Source: Sipunculus nudus (taxonomy: Eukaryota; Annelida; Sipuncula; Golfingiida; Sipunculidae). From it: a DNA stretch of 64,000 nucleotides. Position numbers and translations under genes: made by a program. The number at the start of each line of letters is the position of its first letter. Positions within the stretch are counted from its first letter, which is position 1. The DNA lies in NCBI GenBank assembly GCA_026874595.1, contig CM049314.1:50887812-50951811 (forward strand), given 5' to 3'. Below the pieces are notes generated by a model, which made no database searches, was not told the origin of the DNA, and saw only the letters and a list, made by a program, of their open reading frames with translations. Of the stretch, positions 45,126 to 57,561 are shown piece by piece.

Positions 45126-46465
45126 AGCGAATCGGGTTTATCATCAGGTCACATGTGAACTGCTGCGCCCTCATTTTGGTTGACCTCTGACCCTTCCTTG
45201 CTGCCCAGCGTCCATTTGTGAGTCTGTTTCCACACTTAAACCCGCATATCTCGGGAACCGTTTGACCGATCAGGCTAAAAATATAACACAAATGTAGCCC
45301 TTAGATAGCTTTATAACATACACTAAAAAATGGTGGCGCCACCTTCAACCATTTTGGCACAGCGTCCATCTGTTCATCTGCCTTGGGTTATTATCACTCA
45401 TATCTCAGAAGTGGTTTGACTTATCCACCTGAAATTTTGCAGGTTTATACATCCTGGACAGCTTTCTCGATTTATATCAGGTGGCGCCACCTATATCACA
45501 TTTACTCTGCAGACATCCAAGTTCATATCTCTGGAACTGTTTGACCGGTTGGGCCAAAATTTTGCATGTGTATAGATCTCACATAGCTTTTCATCATAGG
45601 CAAAACCGGTGGTGCCACCTGCAACCACAATGCACAGCGTCCATCTGCCTTTGGATAAAATCACTCATATCTCAGAAGTGGTTTGACTTATCCACCTGAA
45701 ATTTTGCAGGTTTATACGTCCTGGACAATTTTCTTGATTTATGACAGGTGGCGCCACCTACATTCACATTTACTATGCAGACATCTAAGCTCATATCTCG
45801 GGAACTGTTTGACCGATTAGGCCAAAATTTTGCATGTGTTTAGATCTCGCATAGCTCTTCATCATAGGCAAACCTGGTGGTGCCACCTGCAACCACTTAT
45901 GCACATCGTCCATCTGTCCATCTGCCTTGGGATAAAATCACTCATATCTCAGAAGTGGTTTGACTTATCCACCTGAAATTTTGCAGGTTTATACGTCCTG
46001 GACAGTTTTCTTGATTTTATGACAGTGGCGCCACCTACATTCACATTTACTCTGCAGACATCTAAGCTCATATCTTAGGAACTGTTTGACCGATTGGGCC
46101 AAAATTTTGCATGTGTATAGATCTCACATAGCTCTTCATCATAGGCAAACCTGGTGGTGCCACCTGCAACCACTTGCGCACAGGGTCCATCTGTTAATCT
46201 GCCTTGGGATAAAATCACTCATATCTCAGCAGTGGTTTGAGTTATCCACCTGAAATTTTGCAGGTTTATACATCCTGGACAATTTTCTCGATTTTATGAC
46301 AGGTGGCACCATTTTCATTCACATTTACGCTGCAGACATCCATGCTAATATGCAACACACCTCACTCTATTCCCCTTGCCACTTAATCCATGCCTCACAT
46401 CACCCGTACCACTCTGATTTCTGCGGATACACCTGGTCGCTTGTCGACTACCCATATTCTAGTTT
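45126..46465 (+). mobile_element. Family III HINE-like element, head missing
   Basis: Body with four tandem units of about 270-280 bp (starting at about 45359, 45631, 45903 and 46181), each with two GGTGG(C/T)GCCACC palindromes and ATCTCAGAAGTGGTTTGACT. The tail is GGATACACCTGGTCGCTTGTCGACTACCCATATTCTAGT (46425-46463), i.e. the inverted head motif followed by a stem-loop. Confidence 0.75.
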
Positions 46466-46826
46466 TAAAATGCCCTAGTCTGAAATGTGCAGGTCCGAAA
46501 TGTCCATTTTGTTGAAATCATAATGACTAAGGTAGATATGCAGGACTTAAAAGGATCAATATTAAATTTAAAAAATAAACCTCCATTCATACTCCCAAAC
46601 TTTGCACAGGTTCGCATTAGGCATGTAGGCCTTGTTAAAAAAATAAATGAAATCAATACTCTTGCCTGTCTCCAAAGATACTATCAAAATCATACATAAG
46701 CTAAACACCAACAACTCATAATACAGCTTATATTTATTACCACACAAAACCAGCATGTGCCTCATTTCCAAATCATATTTTTTATCAAATATACAGCTGA
46801 GCGCCGTGACCCATGGGTCCCTTGTT
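46466..46826 (+). repeat. Family I 3' tail fragment
   Basis: Matches the end of the long copies (44040-44187, 55980-56160), finishing CAGCTGAGCGCCGTGACCCA and GGGTCCCTTGT. A new family I head starts four bases later. Confidence 0.75.
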
Positions 46827-46830
46827 TTAT

Positions 46831-49191
46831 TTTTTTAGCTCAGCTGACTGAGTCATGCTGGGCTATAGCGATGGGTCTTTGTCCCTCGTCTGTCCGTCCG
46901 GCCGTCCTATGCCGTCTTAGAGGTTCTAAAAAGATCTCCTTGCAAACCTGAAATTAGGTCACTGCAACCTATATTCTCGAAGTTATGGGGTGTGTTTGCA
47001 CCCCCCAGAAATAATTCCTTTAGCCAAAATTTTCATCCCAAACCTTTCATCTTTCACATACAGCTCACCTACCAACAGGGGAAGAACCATAATTATTTTG
47101 AGGTCAAAGGTCAAGGTCACAGAACCAACTTCTTTGAAAAGCCTGTGAATGCATTTTAAGCCAAACCTTTCATCCAGATTCTTTGATCATTCACATATAG
47201 CTCACCTACTAAGTGGGAGAAGAATCCTATAGATGTTGAGGTCACAAGGTCAAAGGTCAGGGTCACACGATCCACTTATTTGAAAAGGTTGTGGACACAT
47301 TTCAAGCTAGACCTTCAATTCCAAACCTTTCAGCACTGATATCGCTTCTCTGCCAACAGGGGAAAAGACCTGTTGATTTTGAGGTCAAAGGTCAAGTTCA
47401 CAGCACCCTCTTCTTGCGTGGAGTCATTTTCAGGCAAACTTTTCAATCTATACTTTCCATCTGTCATATATGGCTTACCTACCAATAGGGGAAGAAGCCT
47501 ATTGATGTTGAGTTCAAAAGGTCAAAGGTCAAGGTCACAATATTGTTCTAAATGCTTGTGAACATATTTCAAGTGAAACTGTTCAACCCAAACCTTCAGT
47601 CTTTCACATATGCCACATCTATGGATCACTCAATGTGATTCAAACTTCATATTTATGGGTCTTTTTGCATGAAGAAATAACTAATTGATTTTCAGGTCAG
47701 CTGGTCAGGAGGTTAAAGGTTGCAGGTCTAAGTTATTCACTCATTGGTTGCCAAGTAATTACATCCAGCCAGATGTAATTGGTTAGTAGTTACCCATCAT
47801 TTAGAAAGAATCCAGTTGATATGTGGGCAAAAGGCCAAGGTCATAGGTCAGGTCAACTTATTTTGTAGACCATCTCTATTTTTCTTGTATATATAAGCTT
47901 GCACTCCAGCTGGTACATCTCACCTTGTGGCTGTAATTGTGAGTGACACTGGTGACATATGACTCCCTTTTGTATCAGGCTATTATGTGATAAGGCTGAG
48001 TGATAAGTACCTCATTACTGCATAACAAAACACTGTTGTTGGAATACTTCAGCCAGGAATTAACACTATGAGAGTATAGTATTAAGGTTTAGCTACTGAT
48101 TTATTAGATGATGGGAACATTTTGCAGTTTATTTTATGGAATCATAGCAATTAACGTAGTTTCCTAGATATCTGAATATTTTTATATAAATCACCACATA
48201 TAAAAACAAGTGTTTGTTCTCATAATATGTGGATGTGTACTTGATTTAGGATGGCTTTATTTTATTACAAGACTCTTAGCCATGCTTTCTGCATTTCTAT
48301 TCTTTCAGGTTTTGCAGTTTACCAACCCTGCTTACCCCATTGAAAAGCAGAGTGATAATAAAAAATATTGGACCTACACTTTAACATTTGCATATCTATA
48401 AATCTGATATGAGCGCCTGAACATGCCTTTTGAATTGTTTTGGACATTCATTACTGTAACATCATTTGGAGAATTTGCCCCAAGTTTGGTCTCTTATTGG
48501 AGGATGTGTGATATCAAATGTCAGACTTGTCAGAAATCCATTTTGTCTGCCAGTTAGCCACCTTAGAAATCCTTTTTTCAGTGCAGTTTCAGTAATTTTC
48601 CTTCAAATTTTGGTCCGATTTAGAGAATGGTTGTTGTCTGATTTCAGACCTGTCAGAAGTCCAAAATGGCCACCAGGCACCATCTTTAAATTCCTTTTGA
48701 TCATATTATCTCAAGAACTGTTAAAGTGAAGGCAGTCAGACGTATATTAATGTAATCTAGCAAAGGATTGGGTCAAATATTTCTTAATAAATATTATCAT
48801 CATATATGAAAGTGCAGTACAGTTGGCTCGTATTGAATAAAAATTCATACAGAAGCACCTGTTTCTCAATAATTCTTGCATGGATTTCCTTGATTTTTTG
48901 CTATATATTTTGATCTTATATTTGCCCTGTGTGGTGTTCCTTTTGAGACTGACAGGTATCAAGTAAGCTATGGGAATAGTTCTGGATACTTTAACAATCA
49001 TACATTTTCCTCAGACCATCAATTCACTGTGTTTTAACCAGACATAGGTGATATATATTTCTGTTGTCGTAGAAAATTTCAACAAATTGGCAAATTGGTT
49101 CTTCAAAATTTGACTGGAAGTTGTGAATCTCAGCCCATGATGTCGCAGGTCATGCTTGGCAGATGAGCGTCATGACCCATGGGTCACTTGT
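46831..49191 (+). mobile_element. Family I HINE-like element, complete 2.36-kb copy
   Basis: Head TTTTTTAGCTCAGCTGACTG at 46831, GTCCGTCCGGCC repeats, AGGTCA-rich tandem segments at 47090-47560, and the tail AGATGAGCGTCATGACCCA then TGGGTCACTTG at 49155-49190. It is the sister of 33043-37320 without the nested insert. No coding capacity. A further tail-like fragment follows to about 49320. Confidence 0.8.
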
Positions 49192-49404
49192 TTACTTTTA
49201 AATGACTAGTCATGTCAGTTTCTCAGCTGTAATTACATCTAGTGTCCCAAAGATTATATATATTTATGTCATGGGCACATTCTGCTGAATGCTGTGACAA
49301 ATGGATCCCTAATTTTTGTTTTGTCAATACAGAATGTTCACCTGTAAGCTTTGGGTCTATGGGATCTTTTTGAAATCATATTAACTAATATGGTTTTTTT
49401 TCAG

Positions 49405-49545
49405 GTAAAATTGGATTGTTCTATTTGATTTACTACGCCTGCCTTGCTGCATGCTTCGCTGGTTTTCTGGCTCTGTTCTTCACCACCATTGATGGCAACT
49501 ACCCGAAAATGAGAGGCATGGACAGTCTTATTAAAAGTAACCCGG
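49405..49545 (+). CDS. Na+/K+-ATPase beta subunit, coding exon 2 (transmembrane)
   Basis: Completes codon 47 (Gly) and encodes residues 48-92 plus one base. It starts after TTTTTTTTCAG and ends CCG G|GTAAGT at 49545. The exon gives KIGLFYLIYYACLAACFAGF and then a second hydrophobic stretch ending in TTI: the single membrane-spanning helix that anchors beta and packs against alpha. It continues into the first extracellular residues, DGNYPKMRGMDSLIKSNP. Entry and exit are both phase 1, so the exon is a whole number of codons (141 bp). The family normally has G-L-x-P or N-P-G-x-x-(F/R)-P after the helix, met by exon 3. Oddity: the last 35 bp with the donor are tandemly repeated downstream. Confidence 0.93.
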
Positions 49546-49872
49546 GTAAGTAACGAGAAAGACAGAGGCATGGACAGTCTTATTTAAATTAAGCTGGGTA
49601 AGTAAAGAGACACGTACAGAAAGACAGAGACATTGACAGTCCTATTTAAAGTAACCCGTGTAAGTAACAAGAGACGCACAGAAAGACAGAGGCATGGACA
49701 GTCTTATTAAAAGCAACCCGGGGAAGTAAAGACAGACATACAGAAAGACAGAGACACTGACAGTCTTATTAAAAGTAACCCATGGAAGAAAGAGACACAT
49801 ACAGAAAGACAGAGACATTGACAGTCCTATTAAATGTTACCCACGTAAGTAAAGAAACACAAGCTGAAAGAG
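49511..49872 (+). repeat. ~62-bp minisatellite made from the end of exon 2 and its splice donor
   Basis: Six head-to-tail copies of AGAGGCATGGACAGTC, TTATTAAAAGTAACCC and GGTAAGTAA plus AGAGAC..ACAGAAAGAC. The first is the real exon end. Copies 2, 3 and 6 keep GTAAGT; copies 4 and 5 have lost the GT (GGAAGT and GGAAGAA). Confidence 0.9.
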
Positions 49873-50021
49873 AAGCTGAACTTAGTCATTTGGCCAAAAA
49901 AGAATACTTAAATTACAATATCAGAAACTGCTGAAGCTGTCATCACCAAATTTTTTGCAAATGTTGGTCACAAGTCATATTTGAAATTGCAGTTTTTGTG
50001 GCACCACCTACATCGACCTGT

Positions 50022-50436
50022 TTTTAGCTCAGCTGACTTTAATTCATCTGAGCTATAGTAGAGGTCCATTGTTTGTCCGTCTGTTAGTGTGGCATGGTTT
50101 GAAACCGTAAGACCTAGGAATCCAAAATTTGGCATAATGTTAGATGTCCCCAAGATCTCCTACCAAGCTGAAAACTGGGTCTCTGTGACTTCATTCCTTT
50201 GAGAAATTAAGGAAAAACCTCCTTTTTTTAGCTCGGCTGACTATGTCACCTGAGCTGTAGTCGTGGTTCATTGTCCAACATTCATCCGTCCGTCTGTAGA
50301 TGTGGCAAGTTTTGAAACCGTAAGACCTAGGAATCCAAAATTTGGCATAATGTTAAATGTCTCCAAGATCTCCTACCAAGCCGAAAACTGGGTCTTTGCG
50401 ACTTTATTCCTTTGAGAAATTAAGGAAAAACCTCAA
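50022..50436 (+). repeat. Two stacked family I heads
   Basis: A head at about 50022 (TTTTTAGCTCAGCTGACTTT) runs about 200 bp to AAGGAAAAACCTCC. There a second head starts (TTTTTTTAGCTCGGCTGAC, about 50223), which runs to AAAAACCTCAA and is followed by a family IV head at 50437. Both breaks are at the same internal T-run. Confidence 0.8.
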
Positions 50437-51270
50437 TTTTTAGCGAACCTGTGAGCTTATGCGATGGTATGGCATCGTCTTTACTTTAACCCATACTATC
50501 TTGAAAACGGCAAGAGTTAGGCCAAAATAAAAAAAAGGTATGGTTCTCAGGCACTTTTTTTCAGAAATCAATGCGGGCGGGCGCTTTTTTTATTTTAATT
50601 TTTTTGGTATGTTTCGACAAAAATGTCAAATGATAAGGGAAAAGCATGAAAATAACAGTTTTACTTTGCTAATTATGTAAAAGCACTACAAAACAAAGGA
50701 AATTGTATGGTTTTATCTCCTTGAAAGAAATGTCGGAGCTGCAGCAGCTCAAAATTGGAAAGTTTTTATTGAAAATCCAAATAAAAATATTTGATGCGGG
50801 GGTTTAAACTTGATGCGGGCGGTGCCTGAGAACCATACCTTTAATTTTTTTTGGCCTTAGCATCACAAAATTTTAAACAAAAAATTAGTCATCTAAAAAA
50901 TTCCATCAATTTTCTTATTTTTGGGCTTACTACAAATTCTTAGATTTTATAGAGAAAAAGCTAAAAAAAAAACTTTAAAAATCTTCTTCTCTGAAACTGT
51001 TCAGCCAAATTGTCCAATAATTCACAGAAATGATTCCTAGAACAATCTCTCTCAAGTTTGTTCAAATGGTTTAAGTTCTGTGATTTTTGGCCGAGTTACA
51101 GGAAGTTGAACTAAGTCATCCGTCCAAAAAAGCATACTAAATTACAATCTCAGAAACGGTTGGAGCTGTCATCACCAAATTTTATGCCAATGTTGGTCAC
51201 ATAGGTCATATCTGAAATTGAGGTATTGGTAGCGCCACCTGCATCGGCCTTTTTTGTTAAGGGGTCATCA
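50437..51270 (+). repeat. Family IV copy
   Basis: Head TTTTTAGCGAACCTGTGAGC. The body shares CAAATTGTCCAATAATTCACAG and the GGTAGCGCCACCTG module with other family IV copies. An extra segment at 50530-50860 with GATGCGGGCGG phrases is not seen in the other copies. Confidence 0.6.
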
Positions 51271-51844
51271 CTGCCTGTATCATACTGACAGCTACAAAAA
51301 ACTTCTCCTCTGAAACCATATGGCTAAATTGTTAAATATCGCACAGAAATGATCCTAGGGTAGTGCTTTCTGTTTGTTCAAATGGTCTCAGTTCAGTGAC
51401 TTTTGGCTGAGTTATGGGAAGCTATATTTAGTCCTATGCCATAACAGCCCATTTTAGCTCAGTGGCTACAAAGATCTTCTTCTCAAAAACCACTGGGCCA
51501 AATTCTGAAATCTCACACATTAATTATCCTTAGATGATGATTATTCTAGATTATTCAAATGGTTTTGGTTCAGTGATTTTTGGCTGAGTTATGGGAAGCT
51601 CAACTTCGCCATTTTGCTGTATTTTCCTATATGAGATATAAACCTGCAAAACGTTTTTTGACTGACACCAGTGAGTTGAATTTGTTTGATATTTAACAAG
51701 AATAATCCCCTGAATAATTCTTATAATAATTGTAATTCCAGATAAAGTCGGGATACTATGGTTTCACGACGGTCCTGCCACAGAAAAACCTTGTGAGCGG
51801 GATAACTAAAAAAATATTTCACTGATATTTTTCAAACTTTACAT
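51271..51844 (+). repeat. Family IV-like tandem segments and a family II head remnant
   Basis: 51300-51620 repeats a segment with CTTCTC...ACCATATGGC(T)AAATT and GGCTGAGTTATGGGAAG twice. At 51740-51844 the family II start (CCAGATAAAGTCGGGATAC through TTTCAAACTTTACAT) is cut by a family I head. Confidence 0.6.
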
Positions 51845-53525
51845 TTTTAGCTCAGCTGACTGTAAGTCATCTGAGCTATAGCGATCACTCTTTGTCCGTC
51901 GTCCGTCCGTCTGTCCGTCTGTCTGTCCGTTAACCTGGCACAAATCGTAACTGCTGGACTTAGAATCTTGTAACTTTACATTCTGAGAGGTCCATAAAAA
52001 ATCTCCTTGGAAACCAGAAATATGGTCTCTGTTACCCATATCCTTCGAGCTATTGGGCCCCGAAGTACCCCCCAGAATATTAAAAAATTTCATACAAAAA
52101 CTTCAATATCTCATTAACTACATCACTGATGGTCATGATTTTCTGCATACATATTGATCATGAGAAGTTTCATCAGTTCCTCCAGACTGGTGGCGCCACC
52201 TGTATTTTTCAATTACGAATTTTTTTCTCTATTTTTGAGACCTTTAAAAATGTGAACATCTGTTAACAGGGCACAAATGGTAAAGACTGGACCTAGAATC
52301 TTAATTCTTGACACACTGAGAGACCTAAAATAAGTCTCCATGGAAACCAGAAATTAGGTCTCTGTTACCCATATCCTTAGAGCTATTGGGCCCCAAAGTA
52401 ACCCCCCCCCCCGAATAGTCAAAAATTTCATACAAAAACTTCAATATCTCATTAACTACATCACTGATGGTCATTATGTTTTGCATACATATTGATCATG
52501 AGATGTTTCATCAGTGTCTGCAGACTGGTGGCACCACCTGTATTTTTTTATTTTTTACGAATTGTTTTCTCTATTTTTGAGACCTTTAAAACTGTGAACA
52601 TATATGTCAACAGGGCACAAATTGTAAAGACTGGACCTAGAATCTTCATTCCCCACACCCTGAGTCCTATGAAAAGTCTCCATGGAAACCTGAAATTAGG
52701 TCTCTGTTACCCATATCCTTTGAGCTATGGCACTCCAAAGTACAGCTCAATATTGGAAAAATTGTTACAAAAGCTTAAGTATCTGAACAACTAATGCAGA
52801 GATCACCATAATTGTTTGTATGGATATTGATCATGGAGTGTTTCATCAGTTTCTGCAGACTAGTGGCACCACCTGTATTTGTTCGGGTTTTTTTTTACGA
52901 ATTTTTTTCTCTATTTTTGAGACCTTTAAGGATGTAGTTATCTGTCAACATGGTACAAAGCGTAAAGACTGGACCTAGAATCTTCATTCTTGATACACAG
53001 GGAGACCAATGAAAAGTCTCTATGGAAACCTGAAATTAGGTCTCTGTTACCCATATCCTTCAAGCTATAGGACTACGAAGTATCCCTCAGAGTTATGGAC
53101 AATTTGATACAAAAGCTGAAGTATCTGAACAAATAATGCAGAGATCACCATGATTCTTTGCATGGATATTGATTATGGAATGTTTCATCAGTTTCTGCAG
53201 ACTGGTGGCACCACCTGTATTTGTTCGGGGTTTTTTATGAATTTTTTTCTTTATTTTTGAGACCTTTAAGGATGTTGTCATCTGTTAATGTGGCACAAAT
53301 TGTAACAACAGGACCTAGATTCTTCATTCTTGTCATGCAAGGAGGCCCATGAAAAGTGTCTATGGAAACCTGAAAATTAGGTCTCTGTTACCCATATACT
53401 TCAAGCTATAGGACTCCAAAGTATCCCTCAGAATAATGGAAAATTTGATACAAAAGCTGAAGTATCTGGACAACTAATCCAGAGATCACCATGATTCTTT
53501 GCGTGGATATTGACCATTAAGTGTT
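51845..53525 (+). mobile_element. Family I element with ~340-bp tandem core, tail missing
   Basis: Head TTTTTAGCTCAGCTGACTGT, then (GTCC/GTCT)n. Four and a half tandem units begin at ACCTAGAATCTT-type phrases (about 51956, 52288, 52630, 52971, 53310). Each has a CTGGTGGC(G/A)CCACCTGTATTT module. Interrupted by the next head at 53526. Confidence 0.8.
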
Positions 53526-56160
53526 TTTTAGCTCAGCTGACTATAAGTCATCTGAGCTAAAGTTGTGGTCCATTGTCCGTCGTCCATCTGTCTGTCCGTC
53601 CGTCCGTCCGTAGATGTGGCACGTTTTGAAACCGTAAGACCTAGGAATCCAAAATACGGCATAGTGTTAGATGTCCCCAAGATCTCCTACCAAGCCGAAA
53701 ACTGGGTCTTTGCGACTTTGTTCCTTTGAGAAATTAAGGAAAAACCTCAATTTTTTATTAAAAACCTATTTTCACACTTCAGGGCTGCCTAATATCAAAA
53801 CCACTCATCTGTTTTTCTTTATATTTACCATAAATATTCCTCTATATAGTTCCTATGTACATGCCTGAAATTATGTCTGTATTATATAATTGAAGAAAGT
53901 TATGGGCCAGAACATAATGCATTTTGTAAAAAATCAGGAAAGATATTTGATCACTTAACACAAAACTTGTTAAAGCTATAGACTTTTTTTCAAGTAATAT
54001 AACTTTAATTAATCAAAATTAAATTGTATACCCAAAATTAGATCAAAATCTTTTAAATTTTTTAAAATATTAACAAAAATAAAAAATTGGTACCTTAAAT
54101 TTTGCCTAACTTTGACCATGGCACTTTTTTTCCTGTAAGTACTGTGGATTTAATTTTCTCAGCATGTTTTTGATAGCATTTTGTCTGTTAACACCAAAAA
54201 TTTGAAACCAGTTGATCAAAAACTGTAGATTTTATTCAAGTTTTCAAGCACCATGTAACATAATTGTTTATATCAGGCTAGTGTTATGCAGTTTGCAAGA
54301 GCTCAGCTCCCCAACTTAAGCTTTCAGTTCGTAAAATTTGGCATACAATTAGATGTCTCCAAAATCCCCTGTCATGCCAAGAATTTGGTCACTAGGACTT
54401 AATACCTTTGAGATATTAATGAAAAACTTCATTTTTCAATTATAAACCCTTTGTTACACTTCAATACTGCCTAATATCAAAACCACTGATCTGACTTTAA
54501 TCATATATAAAATACATGTTTTTCTATACATTCTCTGTGCACATGCCAGAAATGATGTCAGTAATGCGTAATTGTTTTAAGTTATGGGCCAAAACATAAT
54601 GCACTTTGTAAAAAAACAAAAAAATATATTTACTGCCTTAACAAGGGGCTTGCTGAAGCTAGAGATTTTTTGTCAGGGATGTAACATTATTTAATCAAGA
54701 TTCAATTGAATACCCAAAATTAGTTCTGAATTTTTAAAATATTATAAGTTATTAGTATAAATATAAAATTAGTACCTTAAATTTTGCCCAACTTTGACCA
54801 TTTCACTTTTGTTTCATGTGAGCTCTGTTTATATAATTTTCATATCATGCACACATAAGGATTTCAGCTTTTTAGTTTAGCTGAATGAAATTGGCCAAAA
54901 ATTGTAGCTTTTATTAATGTTTTTATGAGACCATGTCAGACCTTGGCTCTCTCCAGCCCCTCTTGAGTCACCTGTATGTTGACCTTGTTGAACTTTCAGC
55001 AAATTATGCATGCTTGAGGCGAGGCATATACTGGTGCAGCCAGGCAGCTTATGGCCAGCCACAGTTGATCCAGGTGTCCAACCCAACTCATCTAGTAGTT
55101 TTAACCAACTACATAACAATAAACAATAAACAATAAATTAATAAATTTTTATTGGTTTTTAATAAAAAATTAAAGAAAAATAGAAAAGGAATTTGTTAGT
55201 TTATAATAATAGGGAATTAACTTGCAGTTACTGATGGTATAAGAATCTTGTATCGATGGATAGAATGTCACGTATTCCAAATAACACCATGCAGTCACCT
55301 ATGGTACTTTTCAGTTCAATTTTAATGATAAAGAAGTAAATCATATCATTCATTTCTAATCATTAGGGATCATATGATGGAAATTAATGATAGACAAAGA
55401 TGCAGTTGATAATATTAATCTAAATTCCTACTGTGTCTAGTGTGTACATTGATGTGAAATTAGTCCAAAATGAATTTATTACAGTTATTTTTTAATATAA
55501 TAAAAGCCATAAAACCAGGTACTTATGATCATTATTTAAATGTGTGAATTTTGTATATTCTGGATTCTCAACATCATTGTTTGGTGAAAACTGAATAAAT
55601 ACCAGACATGGTGCGAATACTTTGTAATTGTATTTAAATACGAATATGATTATGTACTCCATTATAAAATTTCTTGCATAATGAATGGGAATTCAGGTAA
55701 AAATGAAAGTATTTGAATACCAATGCAGATACTTTCAAAATGTATTCATGAATGCATTCATGAATATATTCTATAATTTTATTTCAATAATCATTTTATT
55801 ATATTTTATTTAAAAAAATCATATGATTTTATTATTTTTTTTTTCAATAAAAATTATATTGGCACAATATTTGTTATTAAATTTTAATAAATAGTTAAAC
55901 TCTTTTATTATATGTGCTGCTTATAAGTTATATGGCCAAGTCAAAATATGTGTGACAATAGCACTCCATTTGTTAATAAAATAAATGAAATCAATCCTCT
56001 TCCCTGTCTCCAAAGATACTATCAAAATCATACACCAACAACATATTTATTATTATAAAAGCTTATATTTATTACCACACAAAACCAGCATGTGCCTCTT
56101 TCCCAAATCATATTTTTTATCATATATAACAGCTGAGCACCGTGACCCATGGGTCCCTTG
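53526..56160 (+). mobile_element. Family I HINE-like element, complete 2.6-kb copy
   Basis: Head TTTTTTAGCTCAGCTGACTA at 53526, C/T-rich GTCC repeats, body parallel to 42000-44187, and the tail CAGCTGAGCACCGTGACCCA with GGGTCCCTTGT ending near 56160. It shows the uninterrupted AACCTCAATTTTTTATTAAAA site (53747-53767). Non-coding. Confidence 0.8.
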
Positions 56161-56164
56161 TTTT

Positions 56165-57455
56165 TCTGACAGCATTTTCTTAGATTTTATAGGGGAAATG
56201 CTAAAAAAGCTTTAAAAATCTCCGAAACTGTCCAGCCAAATTGTCCAGTATTTCACAGAAATGATCCATGGAACAATCTTTCTCAAGTTTGTTCGAATGG
56301 TTCCAGTTCGGAGAATTTTGGCAGAGTTACAGGAGGTTGAACTTAGTCATCTGTCCAAAAAAGCATACTAAACTTAAAATCTCAGAAACAGCTAGAGTTA
56401 TAATCACCAAATTTTTTACCAATGTTTGTCACATATGTCATATCTGAAATTGAATTATTGGTGGCATCACCTACATTGATGTGTTTTTTACAAGTGAAAA
56501 TGTAATTTTAAACTCTTCTAGCTTATACACTGATTTATGATGAAACTGTTAAGCTGATTGGTTTAAACTTTACAAGAATTGTTCTATGGTAGGTTTCTGC
56601 CAGTTTTAAAAGAATAGATTGGGTAAATGCAGCTTTAAAAAAGCAGTATAGCCAATTGAAAAAGGCTTTCTGTGTTTGAAAACAGATTTGACAACATGCC
56701 CAGTTTCAGCAGCCAAGTGAAGAGGTCACTCATCCAGGTGGGGTCCAGACATCACCATGGCAACTGACCTGGCTCTGTCCAGTGTCTAGACAATGTGTCT
56801 AGACGGCTGGACACAGCGTCTAGACACATCATCTAGTCACAGAATGCCCAGATTAGAATTATTGGAACTACATCTTTCAGCTGTTTGAAAAAACTTGGTT
56901 TGTATTTTCAGCGAATCTCTGAGCTTGTGCAATGGTGTGGTGTCGCCCGTCTTTCGCTGCATTTACTAAGATTTTATAGGGGAAAAGCTGAAAAACCTTT
57001 AAAAGTCTTCTTCTTGTGAACGCTCCAGCCAGAGGCAAGCCCTGTCAAGTTTGTTCCAATGGTTTGCATTTGATGAATTTTAGTGGAGTTACACGAATAT
57101 GAACAGTCATTTGGCCAAGTAAGCATACTGACATAGTACTCAGAAATGACAGAAGCTAGGATTACCAAGTATTGTGCAAATGTTGGTCACATGACTCATA
57201 TTTGAAGTTGCAGTTTTCGTGGTGCCACCTACTTTGACCTTTTTTTTTATGGGCAAAAACCTCATAATTTTTGCCTCTTTCAGTTTAAAATGTTTATAAT
57301 GAAACTGTCAAGTTGAATCGTTCAATTTTTCAAAAGAATTATCCTAGGACATGGTTCTTTCAATCATATTTCAATCATATCATTTTGCAACTTCAAAAAA
57401 TCTATGGTGGTGCTGTTATAACTGTCACAATCAGCTGAGTGCTGTGATCCATGGG
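56165..57455 (+). repeat. Family IV copies with a family I-type tail
   Basis: 56170-56905 parallels 44370-45120, including the TCTAGA palindromes (56786-56832). A second head-like CAGCGAATCTCTGAGCTTG follows at about 56908. The stretch ends near 57432-57455 with CAGCTGAGTGCTGTGATCCA and GGGTCCCTTGT, the family I tail form. Confidence 0.55.
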
Positions 57456-57561
57456 TCCCTTGTTTGGCTAGTCCCATGCAATTTTGGAGGGTCCCAATGG
57501 GTCGTTGCTTATGTTGAAGGGTCTGCATCAAATTGAATCAAGATTTTATTATTTTATATCA

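Larger units (their letters stand above)
27643..49404 (+). other. Intron 1 of the ATPase beta gene (21.8 kb)
   Basis: Begins GTAAGC and ends TTTTTTTTCAG. Phase 1. It is almost entirely composed of the repeat families listed separately. The first kilobase (27643-28400) is less AT-rich and contains no recognised gene. Confidence 0.85.
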
